A stretch of 64,000 nt of DNA, taken from positions 62,001 to 126,000 of the forward strand of contig BGZK01001613.1 in the NCBI GenBank assembly GCA_005406025.1, read 5' to 3'. The notes under the pieces were generated by a model, which searched no databases, was not told where the DNA came from, and saw nothing but the letters and a program-made list of their open reading frames with translations. The first letter of the stretch is position 1. Every line of letters starts with the position of its first letter. This DNA is from Eumeta japonica. Lineage: Eukaryota > Arthropoda > Insecta > Lepidoptera > Psychidae. Shown here piece by piece: positions 22,766-34,289 of the stretch. A program made the position numbers and the translations under genes.

Positions 22766-23109
22766 AGAGCGTTAAATCTAGAAGCAACATGTATTTCATT
22801 ATCAATTTTAAAGTTTCATATTGAAGATTTATATTTTTAATATATTTTTTTGTGATACTTACTCAGTCATGTGTTCGCTACTCGTCAGTCTGGTGATTAG
22901 AGTACGGTTTCAATATTCGGAGAGATCTATAATAGTTCTTACTCTGGTTAAGCAATACATTATGTATATTGGTATTCTTTTCTGGCACCACAATGTAATT
23001 CATATTCAAAATTTAAAATGATTTTAGCCTAAAATTACATAATAGACAGAAAGAACTTAAATTTCCTTTTTGAGACATGAACTGTTTATATAACACTAAA
23101 TCAAAAAAA

Positions 23110-23800
23110 AAAAAGAGTGTGTGTACTTATGTACACGCGTTAGAAGTTATACTTCTTTGGCGTATGAATAATATTTAAAATAACTCAAATGCAGTAGTAA
23201 TCGACAATAAATATTAAAATCAATCAAAACGATTTTGTTTAATTGAAAATGTTTTATTAACGTAACAATATAACAATACAGTACAAATATATAATCATTA
23301 TTCATTATGTGAATGAGTCAAATACATTTTAAAAGAGTGTGTGTACTTATTATTCAATTATTTGTTAGAAAATAATAAGTTCGTTAGAAATATATCTATA
23401 TATTATACTTACATGGTTAACCTCTAATATTTAAAACACTTCAAATTTTCACAATTTTTCACAACACAATGTTAAAAGTTTACAAATAATGTTTATATAT
23501 ATAATAAATTGAACAAAAATAATAATTATAGAAAATTAATACTCAAAATTGATTATTCATATGAATACTATATTTTGCAATAACTGGGTTATGAATATAA
23601 GTACTATGTAATATATAGCATGAACACTCTGTACTATGTACTATATAGTATGAACACTCAGTATTGTAACTATATTCAGTGTTGATATTATTTCTATTCT
23701 GTGGCTAACTTCATCATGTCGTTTGTGCGCGCGCAGCTCACAAATTCACTCTCATCCAAACGCACCAAAAGAAGTATAACTTCAACAAAACAAATACTTA
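23110..23800. repeat. AT-rich repeat with inverted ends (possible MITE-like element)
   Basis: Gttagaagttatacttcttt near 23139 reappears in reverse complement near 23768 (ccaaaagaagtataacttc), and gagtgtgtgtacttat occurs twice, near 23114 and 23334. The shared core is itself palindromic, so the inverted match may be overcounted. No coding content is convincing; the ends are unclear. Confidence 0.35.
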
Positions 23801-23900
23801 TCAGATATAAATATATGTGGTACATGTGTACCATCCGAGGAACTATCATTTCTGAAATAAATGTGTGGAGACGTAGAACGTTCTATCTGGATTTTATGCC

Positions 23901-24185
23901 TACATGATCTCTTCTTTCGCGTGGATCGCCTAAGTGTATCGACTGCTCTGTTACTGCTCTGATCTGTATAAAAATCATCTGCCCGCCAACGCAGTCGGTG
24001 TATGGGGCGATAAACGTGTCAAAAAAGTCGCATTATAGGCGAAATTATGAAGCCATCTCATTCAATGCCCCGCATAACATTCTGCGCGGCGCGCACGTGC
24101 ATGACTCATGCACGAAATAGCTACATCAACACGAGAGAGCGACACCTGGATGTATCAGGATATACCTGGATATATACAGTCCTCG
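23901..24185. other. GC-rich island with AP-1 palindrome
   Basis: Island with tctgcgcggcgcgcacg and a perfect 19-base palindrome at 24096-24114 (cgtgcatgactcatgcacg) centred on the AP-1 word TGACTCA, resembling a Maf-type extended site. Also a duplicated tggatgtatc/tggatatatac word at about 24148-24178. Candidate regulatory element. Confidence 0.35.
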
Positions 24186-24885
24186 TGTAACATATTCGAT
24201 CACTTTAATTTTTTTTTTCCATTTTTGATGACAGGTAAGGTTCAGATTTAGTGTAGAGCTATCGATGCTAGATCGAAGACAAAGGAAATTGTCGCCATCA
24301 AAATATTTTGCTATTATTCGTTGTAAAATATTTAAAGGCTTTTCAGTTCGATATCAGTGCTTTGTTGTAAATATACTTTGTAATAGATTACTGACAACTT
24401 GTACCATTTTTTGTTCCTTTTGCAGTTAATTAAACAAAAAATGAACTTTATCTAAAGTGGAAGTCTTTTGATTAATAAGTTGACAAATCATTGTAATTAA
24501 TAGAAATTAAAATTAACTATATTTCCTAAATTATATAAAATATAAGTTAATATAGTAAACTCTTGACTAAAATCGAAAGCTGTCGATTTTTCATTAGCTG
24601 TAATGTTTTGCAAAAAAGTATAGTAAATTGCAGTCTCTATGTTTTGTATATTTTTCGCACTAATGAATAATTAATGAGTAATAACCATTTTAATTCTTAA
24701 TGATCAATAATGATCTTCTCAATAATTGTTGAACTTACTTTGTGTATTATTTTATTAAAAAACATGGAAAATTAGCTGTACAAAAAATGATGTATTCCAT
24801 TGGGTGCACCTTCCGGTAAATATTAATGTCCAACTTCAATTACAGTACGGGGCAAGTACTCAGACGTTCTCCTTGGACATAAATG
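24186..24885. other. AT-rich intergenic DNA
   Basis: Nothing recognisable. Confidence 0.3.
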
Positions 24886-25080
24886 CTTGTCTAGTCTCAG
24901 ATGAAAAAATAAACTATATATGAACTCTCGCGTAGGGACACGTCAGGGGCGCTCTCTGCCGACGAGCAAAGGAAATCAATCTGCATATAAGTGCCACCCG
25001 AGCGAGAGACGCTCTACAGCCTCATTCGTGCAAAGCAACGGTTTTGCATTCTAATCTATGAAAATTCCAGTGTTCATGGA
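24886..25080. other. GC-rich patch
   Basis: Contains gtcaggggcgctctctgccg and ccacccgagcgagagacg; no coding signature. Confidence 0.2.
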
Positions 25081-25234
25081 CTTGCCATTACATACCTCCT
25101 CTCATACGCGAACGTAAACACTACGCATTATGTCGCATTTCGTCCGCGCTCATGAGATGAAGAAAAATTAAAACAAACTATCCGTATGAAAAAAATATAT
25201 TAAATTAAATACCTACTTCACTCGCCTCACGCTG

Positions 25235-25500
25235 GAAATGCTATTGGCTTTTCATTCAAAAAGGTCGGTCGCGGAGTTGACGCGGCGCAGCAGCTCGTAG
25301 CCGCGCCAAGTCCGCATAAATGAGTGTTATTCTTTTATTGTTGAGACAAAGGCGGCACTTAGCCTCAAAGGCTCCAATATTTATACAGCCCCCGCGCCCT
25401 CCTCGAGTGCGCGCCCGCGCCACGGTGACGGGCGGAGGCGAGCGGCAGCCGGACTATCGCGCGGCGTGCGGCGAGGAAGCGGAAACTGTGAAGGTAGGTG
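25235..25500 (+). other. GC-rich island ending in a splice-donor-like site
   Basis: CpG-rich island with gttgacgcggcgcagcagc. A 68-codon frame crosses AAG/GTAGGT at 25491-25499, a good match to an insect 5' splice site. It could be a non-coding first exon or simply a GC-rich regulatory island; no acceptor or next exon is identified and the peptide (PRPPRVRARATV) is low complexity. Confidence 0.2.
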
Positions 25501-25825
25501 GAAAGAGGTTACATTTTATTGCTTAATGCCAATTCAGCTTCCTTAAAGCACTTAATAATTATTATTAAGTGTACTCACGAAATTACACCGTAAAAAAGGA
25601 TTATTATTATCGTCTAGGTTGTCGCAGGAAATTTTTCCACAAAGTATTGAGTAAAATTAAGTAGGTCACATATGGTAATTTTATATCGTATGTAACATTT
25701 TAAATACTAAATAATTTAGTATAAAAAATAGGCCAACCCTGAAACTCCCCGCTGTTTTCGAGTTCAAAACACTCGAAAATATACAGGATTTGACGCGATT
25801 TTTTGAGTAAAAAAACAGTTTGTTT
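25501..25825. other. AT-rich spacer
   Basis: Includes a 9-bp-arm palindrome (cacttaata-attat-tattaagtg) at 25549-25571; otherwise nothing. Confidence 0.35.
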
Positions 25826-26133
25826 CAATTTCTTTCGACAACGATTTCTCACAAACGAATAAACCGATTTTGACCCGGTTTACGGCAATCGACGTGTTTT
25901 TACAGGGTCAAGAGCTGGTTAGAATTTGAAATCTATCGGTCGAGCCGTTTCGTAGTTATTCCAAAAAAACTATTTTTTTCGATTACTTTCGACAACGATT
26001 TCTCACAAACGTATCAACCGATTTTGACCCGGTTTGCGGCAATCGACGTGTTTTTAATAGATTAAGAGCTGATTAGATTTTGGAATTGATCGGTCAAGCC
26101 ATTTTAAAGTTATTTTGAAAAAAACCACTTATA
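25826..26133 (+). repeat. 154-bp tandem duplication
   Basis: Two adjacent diverged copies, about 25826-25979 and 25980-26133. Shared landmarks are ctttcgacaacgatttctca, cgattttgacccggttt, ggcaatcgacgtgttttt, gagct-ggttag/gattag and a 'cggtc-agcc' word, each recurring 154 bases later. The text resembles the 3' parts of insect repeats that speak of 'accgattttgac'. Confidence 0.8.
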
Positions 26134-26282
26134 AAAAAGTGTTTTTTAAGTTTTTTGAAAATTTCCTAAAATCTACTAGTCCAAATCGACCCAAACTTTC
26201 AGGAAATCTAAGTTTGGTGAAACTCTTTCGAACACCGTTTAGTGAGCTCGATTCGGTCAAGCTGTTTAAAAGTTATAAGAGA

Positions 26283-26392
26283 TTTACATACATCCACACC
26301 CACACCCACACCCCCCCCACACACACACACTCACACACACGCACACACTAACGCACACACACACACACACACACATCCACACAGACATACGG
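26283..26392 (+). repeat. CA-rich compound microsatellite
   Basis: (CA)n and (CCCACA)n run with a C8 tract near 26310, followed by 'cagacatacggacatcatct' and a short unique block to about 26450. It directly follows the duplication's downstream text, as in repeat tails. Frames through it (THTHTH) are not genes. Confidence 0.85.
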
Positions 26393-26559
26393 ACATCATC
26401 TCAGGTATGATCAGGGAAGCTTCCTAGACTCTCAGAACGTCGAGATCTGATGAGAACTCGATTTTTGCAAAATGGGGTGAAACCAATAACTTCCCGAAAA
26501 ATTTAGAAATTCATATTTTTGGTTTTACATTTTCGAAACCCGTTCGGTCCGCAAATTAA

Positions 26560-26830
26560 GTCTGTATGGGCCAGTCGCTTAACACGCGTATTCATGGGAT
26601 GGAACGCGTTTCCGCTGCGCGTGCACGTCATGACGCCTGCCTCGGGCCGGATGGAAGGCGGCACTTGATTATATAAGAAAACGTTCGATGCTCTATTGTG
26701 GGCCGGGGGTAGTTTGTGCTCGCGTGGAGTGTCGCGGCGCGTGCGGCTCCGGCGCAGGCACGAGATTTGTATCGACTGATGCCCCTCTCGGAGGCACTTG
26801 ACGAAAACAGGCTCGCTTTGATGTCATCGT
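26560..26830. other. GC-rich patch
   Basis: Contains gggatggaacgcgtttccgc and gtcgcggcgcgtgcggctc. No coding signature; candidate conserved element. Confidence 0.2.
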
Positions 26831-27304
26831 TATTACTTAGATCTTTTGTTGTCTCATATTGTTGTAGGAAAATTTGGAAACATTAAATTAATGTATAATT
26901 ATGACGTATAAATGGTTAATACATAACATCCGACAAACTCATGCATTAATTGCAGTATCTATTGTTTATATAAAAAGTAAATGTTATTATTTTCATATCT
27001 AAATAGAAGGTAAAATTAATTATTATTTTTCACACTTTTATGGCAAAACCTCCTTGAAATCAATGAATATTATTTAAATTCAAAGTGATTTGTTTGTATC
27101 CGATTATTTTTAGAAAATATTAAAAATATGCAACAATAATTAAGGTAACATAAGTAGGAAGATGAATAACATTGTAGCGACAGAAATTACGGTAGGAACT
27201 GCTGTTTACTTTTATTTATGCCGATTTGTAGCTAAAGTTACCTAGCTATGCCGTGTCACAATATAAAATATGCGTAAAATATTTTATAACTGTATATATG
27301 TTCA
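26831..27304. other. AT-rich intergenic DNA
   Basis: Nothing recognisable. Confidence 0.3.
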
Positions 27305-27445
27305 ATGCGTGCTGCAAAAAATGCATCCCCTTCGCTTGCAAGGGGCGGCGGGCGTGCGCACCATAAAATGACGCCTTATTGGCGACCTGGCCTTTTATAA
27401 AACAAGGGCTCTTTATTATCCACTCATATAACAGAGACGACTCGT
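27305..27445. other. GC-rich patch with Hox/caudal-type words
   Basis: Gcgggcgtgcgcaccataaa, then ttttataaaacaagg: GC-rich text with TTTATAA and CATAAA words typical of posterior-Hox/caudal sites. Non-coding as far as I can see. Confidence 0.2.
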
Positions 27446-28020
27446 CGTAGTTTAATACCAATGTATGAACTTTCTGTAATTTTGGCAAAGATTTATGATC
27501 GAAATTGATAGTCTGTTTCATTGTGGTGTGGTGTTTGTATTGACGTGCAGCGTACTTATGTGAGATGCTTTTCTCAAATTGTATTTTCGTACTTGGTGAA
27601 TACTTATAAATTTTAAGTTAGTGTGCGCTTCCTCGTTCATAATCTTTTTGATTAAAAAGCAAGTATGATATGTATATAATTGTTTAATGGTCATGACCTT
27701 AGTGTTATTATACGTAGTAACGGTTGGCGTCCGAAAACTATATTGAAAGACGCCTTTATCTCCATATTCTGAAGTTCCTGTATATTTCTATTTGCGGAAC
27801 TACTTCAGACAACAATAAAATAGCCAAAATTTGAAATTATTATTACATTTTACAATGTTTTAGTTGCATTCAACTGGAAGTCAATATTGTAGCTTTCTAG
27901 TTTAGGTGATCATTTTAAATGCTTACATAGTACATGATTAATTCGTTTTGAGGTGAATTTATCAACAGAACTACGATTATTATAAAATTTAGGACACAAC
28001 GCCTCCCCGTGCACGGAGTT
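27446..28020. other. AT-rich intergenic DNA
   Basis: Nothing recognisable. Confidence 0.3.
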
Positions 28021-28069
28021 TTAAGACTGCACTGCCTTCCAAAGCATTTGGAAGACAGTGCAGTCTTAA
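28021..28069. repeat. Near-perfect hairpin, 23-bp stem, 3-base loop
   Basis: The 23-base left arm at 28021-28043 begins ttaagactgcactg and pairs with 28047-28069 with one mismatch, around loop gca. A loop this short is unlike a microRNA precursor. It may be a snap-back duplication or a minimal foldback element. Confidence 0.85.
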
Positions 28070-28404
28070 GACAAAAGGTAATTTTAAAAGTAATAAAAAA
28101 TCATCGCTCTAAAAACTGCCCGCCTTAATGCCATTTTTGCTTTAGGTGTCGAACTTTCAATTGTTTTTATTGGATGGATTTGTTTTTATTTATTAATTGA
28201 AATGAGCAATGCTCCGCCAAAAAATACTTTAAATAAAAAAAACATAACATTTGGAATTTAAGTTGTTATGATTGGCCACAAATACAAAACTTTATGCCGT
28301 ATAACGAGCGGCCTACGTATCATAACTTATTTTCGAAGCAAGAATACTCTCAGTCCTTTAAATTGTATTCCCCAAATAAATAAATATAAAGGACAGTAAC
28401 CAAA
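28070..28404. other. AT-rich spacer
   Basis: Nothing recognisable. Confidence 0.3.
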
Positions 28405-28665
28405 AGGCCGAAATGACCGAGTTTCTCGAGTTCGGTGAAAGGGAAAAATGTGTTTAGCGAAGTCAGTGGGCACGGCCATCAGACGGCGGCAGTCGGCCGT
28501 CGAACGGGCGGCGGCGCGGCGCCCGCGACTCTGCAGGTCGATGCCGGCGGCGCGACCTCCGCTCTGCGGGGGCTGCTCCGCGGGTCACGGTCGCCGCCGG
28601 CTTTACGTTTCACGGCAATTTGTTGTTGCTCCGGGTGCGTATGTAGATTTAGTTCTTGATTTTTT
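28405..28665. other. GC-rich island
   Basis: Strong CpG-rich island (ggcggcggcgcggcgcccgc). Two overlapping frames, 74 and 84 codons, are both Ala/Arg/Gly-rich and lack signatures. Best read as non-coding. Confidence 0.25.
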
Positions 28666-28869
28666 TTTGCATGAGCTGTGTCACTGGTTCGGTTCGGAAT
28701 AAAATCAAAAAAGTTTCACACATTCGTTTACGCGAATGAGAAGTTGGTGCATTATCGATTCAAATGTAAACGTAGACTGCGATTATGAAAAATATTATAC
28801 AATTATCAAAAATACGAACGACATTTCTTACTGCTCATGCGGAAATTTGTCATGTATGACAATCATTTG

Positions 28870-29060
28870 TCGTTTCTTCATGGCGGAGGTAACGGCAGCG
28901 ATACCGGCGACGCAGCTGAACAGTGGGGCCCGAGGCACGCTCGGTTCCTACATGAATTTTGAATAGTGATAATTGTAGGAAAACGCGGTCGCGACGGAGC
29001 GCGGCAAAAGCGAGCCTTCCGACTTCTACCGCGCCGGCTTATGGGCACACTAATAGGTGT
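28870..29060. other. GC-rich patch
   Basis: Contains ggaggtaacggcagcgatac and gtcgcgacggagcgcgg, ending with an 8-bp hairpin gtgtatcg-cgatacac at 29057-29076. Candidate non-coding element. Confidence 0.25.
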
Positions 29061-29369
29061 ATCGACCCCGATACACATTTTTTTTAGTCATATAAATAAA
29101 ATTTACATTTATTGGAGTATAGAGTATTGTTTTATTTGATTATTAAGTGATTACCTCTCTGTCAATTATTAAAAAAAAAAACTATTGGCGGACCTATTGC
29201 ATCTATTTACGAATTTAGCTGAGGATTTGATCCGAAGCATGAAGTATTTCATTTTTCTGATTTTCATGCTTTAACAAGAAATGAACATAAGTCGAAGACG
29301 ATTGTATTATTTTGCAAAGCAAATCAATGTTCAGAATCCTTCAAAAAAATTAACTATTCGAAGGTGTAA

Positions 29370-29700
29370 CATGCGCTTTACGATAACGTCCAAATGTCGG
29401 CGTGGCGTTTCGTCGCAGCGCCGAGCCAGCCGAGTCGCATCGATTACATGTCGAAGTGGAAACAAACCATGGAATCGAATAGAGTTCGGCTAATTAACGA
29501 GTACCGCGAACTTTCCGCGGAAGGCTTACTCGGATCCGATATCGAAGAACTTTTTAATCGTCGGTTAAGCGACCCGGGATCACGACGACGGAGGAGGCGG
29601 CGGCTCCGGCGCGGCCGCCGTCCGCGCGCCGCGTGTCCGCTCCCACGTCCTCTTAAGCCTTCGGGATGCCTTTATATTGTCCACCCCGATGCGTGATTTA
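29370..29700. other. GC-rich island with TAATTA
   Basis: Contains gttcggctaattaacgagta (TAATTA at 29491-29496), then an Arg-encoding GC-rich run. The 100-codon plus frame (SKWKQTMESNRVRLINEYRE and onward) is the least implausible coding candidate among the islands but has no family I recognise and decays into poly-Arg. I favour non-coding. Confidence 0.25.
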
Positions 29701-30424
29701 CTGGTGTAGGTTGTGCCATTTTGGACGTTGCCATATTTTTGGAGGAACTATCTTTTTAGATTTTTTCATAGAAGATAGCTTCTTCATGCATGATCGATCA
29801 TACATTAAGGCGTTTTCGAGGTCAGATCGAACTCCGTTTCCTATAATATTCGAGATGACTTAGAGCCGAACGTGGGATCACAAACCGAGAGAAAATATTT
29901 TGCGCAACATGAAGTAAATAGCCGAATAACCTGAAACACAATAAGCTCACGCTTATTTACTAGAGAAATAAAAGGCTTACCAGGTAAAATAAGCTTACAT
30001 ATAATTATCTATTTTATTTATTTATTAGCACATATCAGTTGTACTATACAAAATGAAAGTTAATAATTTAACTATTTTTTAACATATCACCACCTAGATC
30101 TGTTTCTGTTCTAAATTCTCTAGGGCGCCCGCTACTCGCCTTTAAATTTCGTCACATACATTCACTCCAGATTTTGTTTGTTTGATTTAATTTGTTTTTA
30201 TTATTCTTTTCGTGCTATCAAGCCAGTTTCAAACAATCTTTTTCATATTAGCTACTGTATCTTCTTTTAAACCGTTCGCTCATTACACTAAAAAATTTTG
30301 CGCCTTAATCGTTACGAACATTCGCCGTAGCCAATGATGAGATTAAGCTTTTTACTTGTGAACCCAAAAACGTAATTAGATCTCTTTCGATGAAGTTGTT
30401 TTCAACTCTGCGGAATTTCATAAA
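29701..30424. other. AT-rich intergenic DNA
   Basis: Nothing recognisable. Confidence 0.3.
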
Positions 30425-30615
30425 TATATGTTGGGCGGGCGGCCCGCGCGCCCGCGTCCGACAAGAGAAGTCAATCTGCCCGCTGAGATACTGTGCCCCG
30501 AAGTTCACTCCTATTAATGGATCCTACATTGAGATTTTTTTTCTCTTGCGGAATTTCGTCAGAAAATCCCAAAAGGAGAAATCGCTTTTCGAAGCTCGCG
30601 TTGAAGCTTTTAAAG
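30425..30615. other. GC-rich patch
   Basis: Gggcgggcggcccgcgcgcc followed by moderately GC-rich text. Frames on both strands overlap and none has a signature. Confidence 0.2.
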
Positions 30616-31059
30616 AAATTCGAACTTAACTGAAAAGTTGCGAACAAACTCGTCGGAGATTCCATTAACAAAAAACATTATATTGCAATGAAGCATTGTA
30701 AGTTAATTTTTTCGCATCCTATAAAGATACTTTTGAAATTGTTTAATACTCAAATCAACTTATACATTTCCGCATTAGATACTTAGTAAATTTTCGGAGA
30801 CACCATTGACTTCATTTAAAATATTAAATATAAACAATATGTACCTTTAAGAAGCGAGATATGTGAAGATTTTTCAAAAAAAATGTCTATTATCCAAAAA
30901 AAAAAAATTAATTCAAAACTATTTAAGAATATTTTAGTAGTTTTGATCTCAACTGTGTTTTCAATCACCATAGTACTTGCGGGACAACAGTGAATAAAAA
31001 CTTGATTGAATTGATTAAAAAGGAATAAACATTATAAAAAAAAAAATTGAAAGGACATA
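30616..31059. other. AT-rich intergenic DNA
   Basis: Long A/T runs; nothing recognisable. Confidence 0.3.
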
Positions 31060-31064
31060 ATAAT

Positions 31065-31140
31065 AAGTGCCTGGCGATGATTAAGCCCGTCTGGAATTCA
31101 AATGATGTGAGTTCGACCTCAGACTTCAAAGATAAGATAA
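31065..31140 (+). mobile_element. tRNA-like SINE head fragment
   Basis: The A-box-like tggcgatgattaag at 31072 and B-box-like gagttcgacctc at 31109-31120 are spaced as in tRNA-derived SINEs. It lies beside the 3' side of a LINE fragment. Only the head is recognisable. Confidence 0.4.
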
Positions 31141-31384
31141 TGTTTATTTGATTTTCTATAGAAATACATAATAATATCAATTGATATAAGAGTAGGTACA
31201 ATAATATATAGAAATGACAGTATGTAAATAGGCAATGAATTACAAAGGTTGAAACAGTATTTAAATATAACATAATTAAAGATAAAAATTATAATTTGTA
31301 TTAATTTATATTCTCATACATAAAATAAGGAACATTTACAAATATCAATATTGTTATTTTACTTATTAAGGATTGGGTAGGGTG

Positions 31385-32310
31385 TTTTATAACCCGTATA
31401 AGTCACCCTCACCGCCCCTCCTGCTACGCAAGTTTTAATAGAAATGCTTTCACCTTTTTCTTAAAATTTAACTTAAGTTTTGCTGATTTAATAGGTGGGG
31501 TTATATCATTACAATAAATGGCCGTGTGGTAGCGAAAGCTGTCGGTGAATGCTGCAGTTTCATGTCGCCGGGTACTTGGAAGAGCCGTATAGATCTGGGC
31601 TTACATCATATAATATATTCAAGCGGAGAAATTTTGATTTGAATAATAATCCGATTCTTAAAATAAAAAATGTTGAATAGTTAAAAAGAGCGATGCAGCT
31701 TTCAACGAGAATTTGTTGATATTGAATATTAAAAATTGAGGCCTTTTTATTCAGTCGAGTTTCTAAATAAAAACGGTGCAATATGATTGCTTGTAGTCTC
31801 ACGCAGTCTGATACGTTGTATCAAACTAGTTTCACACAGCGATCGGGGCCCGTAGACAAGGTCTGCATAAATAATCTGTTTTAATATAAGTGATTGACAG
31901 GAAATGATTCTCACTATTTTAATCGATAAATTTCTTATTTTATATAAAATTTTCAGTCTATAGAAACAGTTTCTGAGAAGATTTTATGCATGGCTTTCGA
32001 AACGCAAGCGGATGTCTGTGGTTATATCTACACGTCTATCCTCGTCAACTTGACTAATGTTTTGATTGAACACTGACAGCTGGGAATTTGTTTTTTAATT
32101 TTTATAAACCGGATTTTGATTTAAGAACCATAAACTTAGAGTTATTGGGGTTTAGTACCATTGCGTTCTAATTGACCATTTAACAATCACAAGAAAAACC
32201 TTGATCATTCGTACCGCATACGATATTCCGTTAGTTGTTTCAGAAATATACAGCTATACATCATCGGCATATATATGAAATTTGCTGTTTTTTATCATAG
32301 TACTAAAAAT
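31385..32310 (-). mobile_element. CR1/jockey-like non-LTR retrotransposon RT fragment
   Basis: On the minus strand the RT catalytic region reads FHIYADDV, stop, LYIS, with the ADD codons near 32260-32273. Decayed palm/thumb text follows (RMIKVFLVIVKWSIRTQW). Further on come DLYGSSKYPAT, then the typical LINE tail LPSTRRHETAAF, DSFRYHTAIY and LNFKKKVKAFLLKLA, ending near 31420. Stops and frameshifts throughout; 5' and endonuclease parts are absent. The clade is uncertain among CR1, L2 and jockey-like groups. Confidence 0.7.
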
Positions 32311-32479
32311 CAGTATTAGACATCTATCTAATAAAAATCAATGTAAATATATTCTACTTTTATACATGTCGTACCCATTGATCCGATTACTGTGAAATTT
32401 TGGTGATATGTTATAAGAAAAGGTTTCTAAAAGAAAAATAGGATTTATCCCCGGTTTCATTTGCCCCCGGATTTATGCA

Positions 32480-32870
32480 TGAATTTATATTCCTAAATAT
32501 ATTATATTCCGATTCTAACAATTCTTCAACTCATAGAAAGCTTCTCTATCTTCGAGTAACATAGATTATATTTTCTTTTTATCTTAGCATTTAACCGTGG
32601 CTTTGTCCAAATTAGAACCGGAATTGGTAGCGGAACCGGAAATTAATGCTTGATGGGAATCAAAATCGAGAAAGGGATCCGAATCGAAAGCGGGACCGAG
32701 ATCGGAATTGAGAACGGGACTGGGGTCAAAAACGTGTGTAGAGACGGTATTGAAATAAAAATTGCGACGGTAATGTTTCGTGTCTCGTGTGTTATACATA
32801 CTATGGTTTGTTCCCGACTTCCACCATGTACTTCTATTCTTGAACCCATCTACTAAACCGATTCTAAGAA
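32480..32870 (+). repeat. Hexamer-core dispersed repeat, copy D
   Basis: Conserved block at 32510-32620 (ccgattctaacaattcttca, tattttctttttatcttagc, ggctttgtccaaattag) then a GGAATC-type tract: gcgggaccgagatcggaatt, gagaacgggactggggtc. Confidence 0.6.
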
Positions 32871-33120
32871 TTCATTCACTTATAAAAGCTACATTATCCT
32901 CAAGTAATATTGCCTATATTTTATTTTGATACTAACTAGTATAAAATTAAAAGCGGCACCGAAAGGAGAATCGCGAGCAGAGATCGAGATCAAAATTGAA
33001 TATGGGACCGGGATTAAAATAAGAACGTGACCGGTATGAAAATCAGGAAAGGTACCGGGACCGTGACTGAGAACGGGAATGAGATTAGAGTTGACAGGAA
33101 GATTCATGAATACATTTCCG
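32850..33120 (+). repeat. Hexamer-core dispersed repeat, copy E
   Basis: Block begins aaaccgattctaagaattca at about 32857 and continues aaaagctacattatcctcaa, then tattttattttgatactaac, then a hexamer tract to about 33090. It abuts copy D head-to-tail. Confidence 0.6.
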
Positions 33121-33254
33121 TGTAGGAGAAAAACTTAACGTTTGCATGTTTTAGGGCACAAAACTCGAAAAGTAGTCAAGTAGTCGCTTCATTTATTTCA
33201 AATTTTTAACGTTCGAATATGCGTGTGTTTTATATCGCTACTAGTATTTATAGT

Positions 33255-33440
33255 TACTATTGAAACAAACTATTACATTGATTCTAAAAATTTGTCTACA
33301 CACACAAAATTATATTGTCCCAAGTAACAGCCCGTTTTGTGATATTGGCATTTGAGGCGAATTGATATTGAAAATCGCCCGTGGATTGGACGGGAATTGG
33401 GCACGGATCGGGGTCATTCTATGTCCAGACTGGTGGAACA
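33255..33440 (+). repeat. Hexamer-core dispersed repeat, copy F (partial)
   Basis: Begins acattgattctaaaaatttg near 33274, then tattgtcccaagtaacagcc, ttgtgatattggcatttgag and a short degenerate hexamer tract (tggattggacgggaattggg). Third member of the local cluster. Confidence 0.5.
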
Positions 33441-34289
33441 CAGGTGGAATGCTAGTAATAAATAAAAGCAGACTTAGTACGAAACTTTGAGAGCTACCAG
33501 AGACGTACGAATTTAGAGTCAGAGGTTACTCTAGCATCATGGCGCCTTTCTTAATTGAGTGTGAAATTGAAATATCAACAATTAATTTCTTTGAAAAATA
33601 AATCATCGTAATGAGACCTGCAAATTTGGGCGAATGTTCAAGAACACCTCAAATTTCCGGCGGATGTTCGGGCCAGCTTGAGACTACAGTCTAGTTGTGC
33701 CTTTCTCACAAAGTAAAAATCCCTATACCCGAAGACGAGATTATTTTAGCTTTTGATATAAATTGCTAAGTTTTATATAAGAAATTAAACAACAAATTTT
33801 CTCCAAACATTCTAACGAATGATATTATAAAACTTATAATTGGAAAGCATTTATTCGGTCGCAATTTTTTGTGCATTAGTCAGAAATTTTCCAACGTTTT
33901 AAATTATTATCCTTGGCATGACGTAACGGTGCACACAACGTCGCTTCAGTGACCCATTTCCACACTTTTCCCTGAACAATATGAACATACGGCGATAAAA
34001 GTGAAATCTGAAAAATTCGGACATTTTCAGGGAGACAGCTGGCGGGCGCGCGCCGCCCGCCGCTCGTTTCATACAAAAGCTCACTGAAAAAAGTTTCGGT
34101 GGGTCTTTATTTGTGAACATTTTTTGAATTCCCTGTTGATTTCTAACAGTGTTTTGATATCAGCTTAGAATTCTATTCTGTGGCTTTATTCAGTTATTTG
34201 TTGTACTTATGTTCATGGTCTACTTTTAATTTTAATAAAGATATAAAAAGACTTTCACTGCTACTGCAGTAGAGCAATACAAACATCTC
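33441..34289. other. Intergenic DNA
   Basis: Includes a short GC-rich patch at 34030-34065 (gcgggcgcgcgccgcccgcc). No gene recognised. Confidence 0.3.

Noticed and set aside
26115..26427. THTHTH-rich frames
   Set aside because: Translation of a CA microsatellite.
28021..28069. microRNA precursor
   Set aside because: Three-base loop and total length of 49 bases are unlike a Drosha/Dicer substrate; no known mature sequence recognised.
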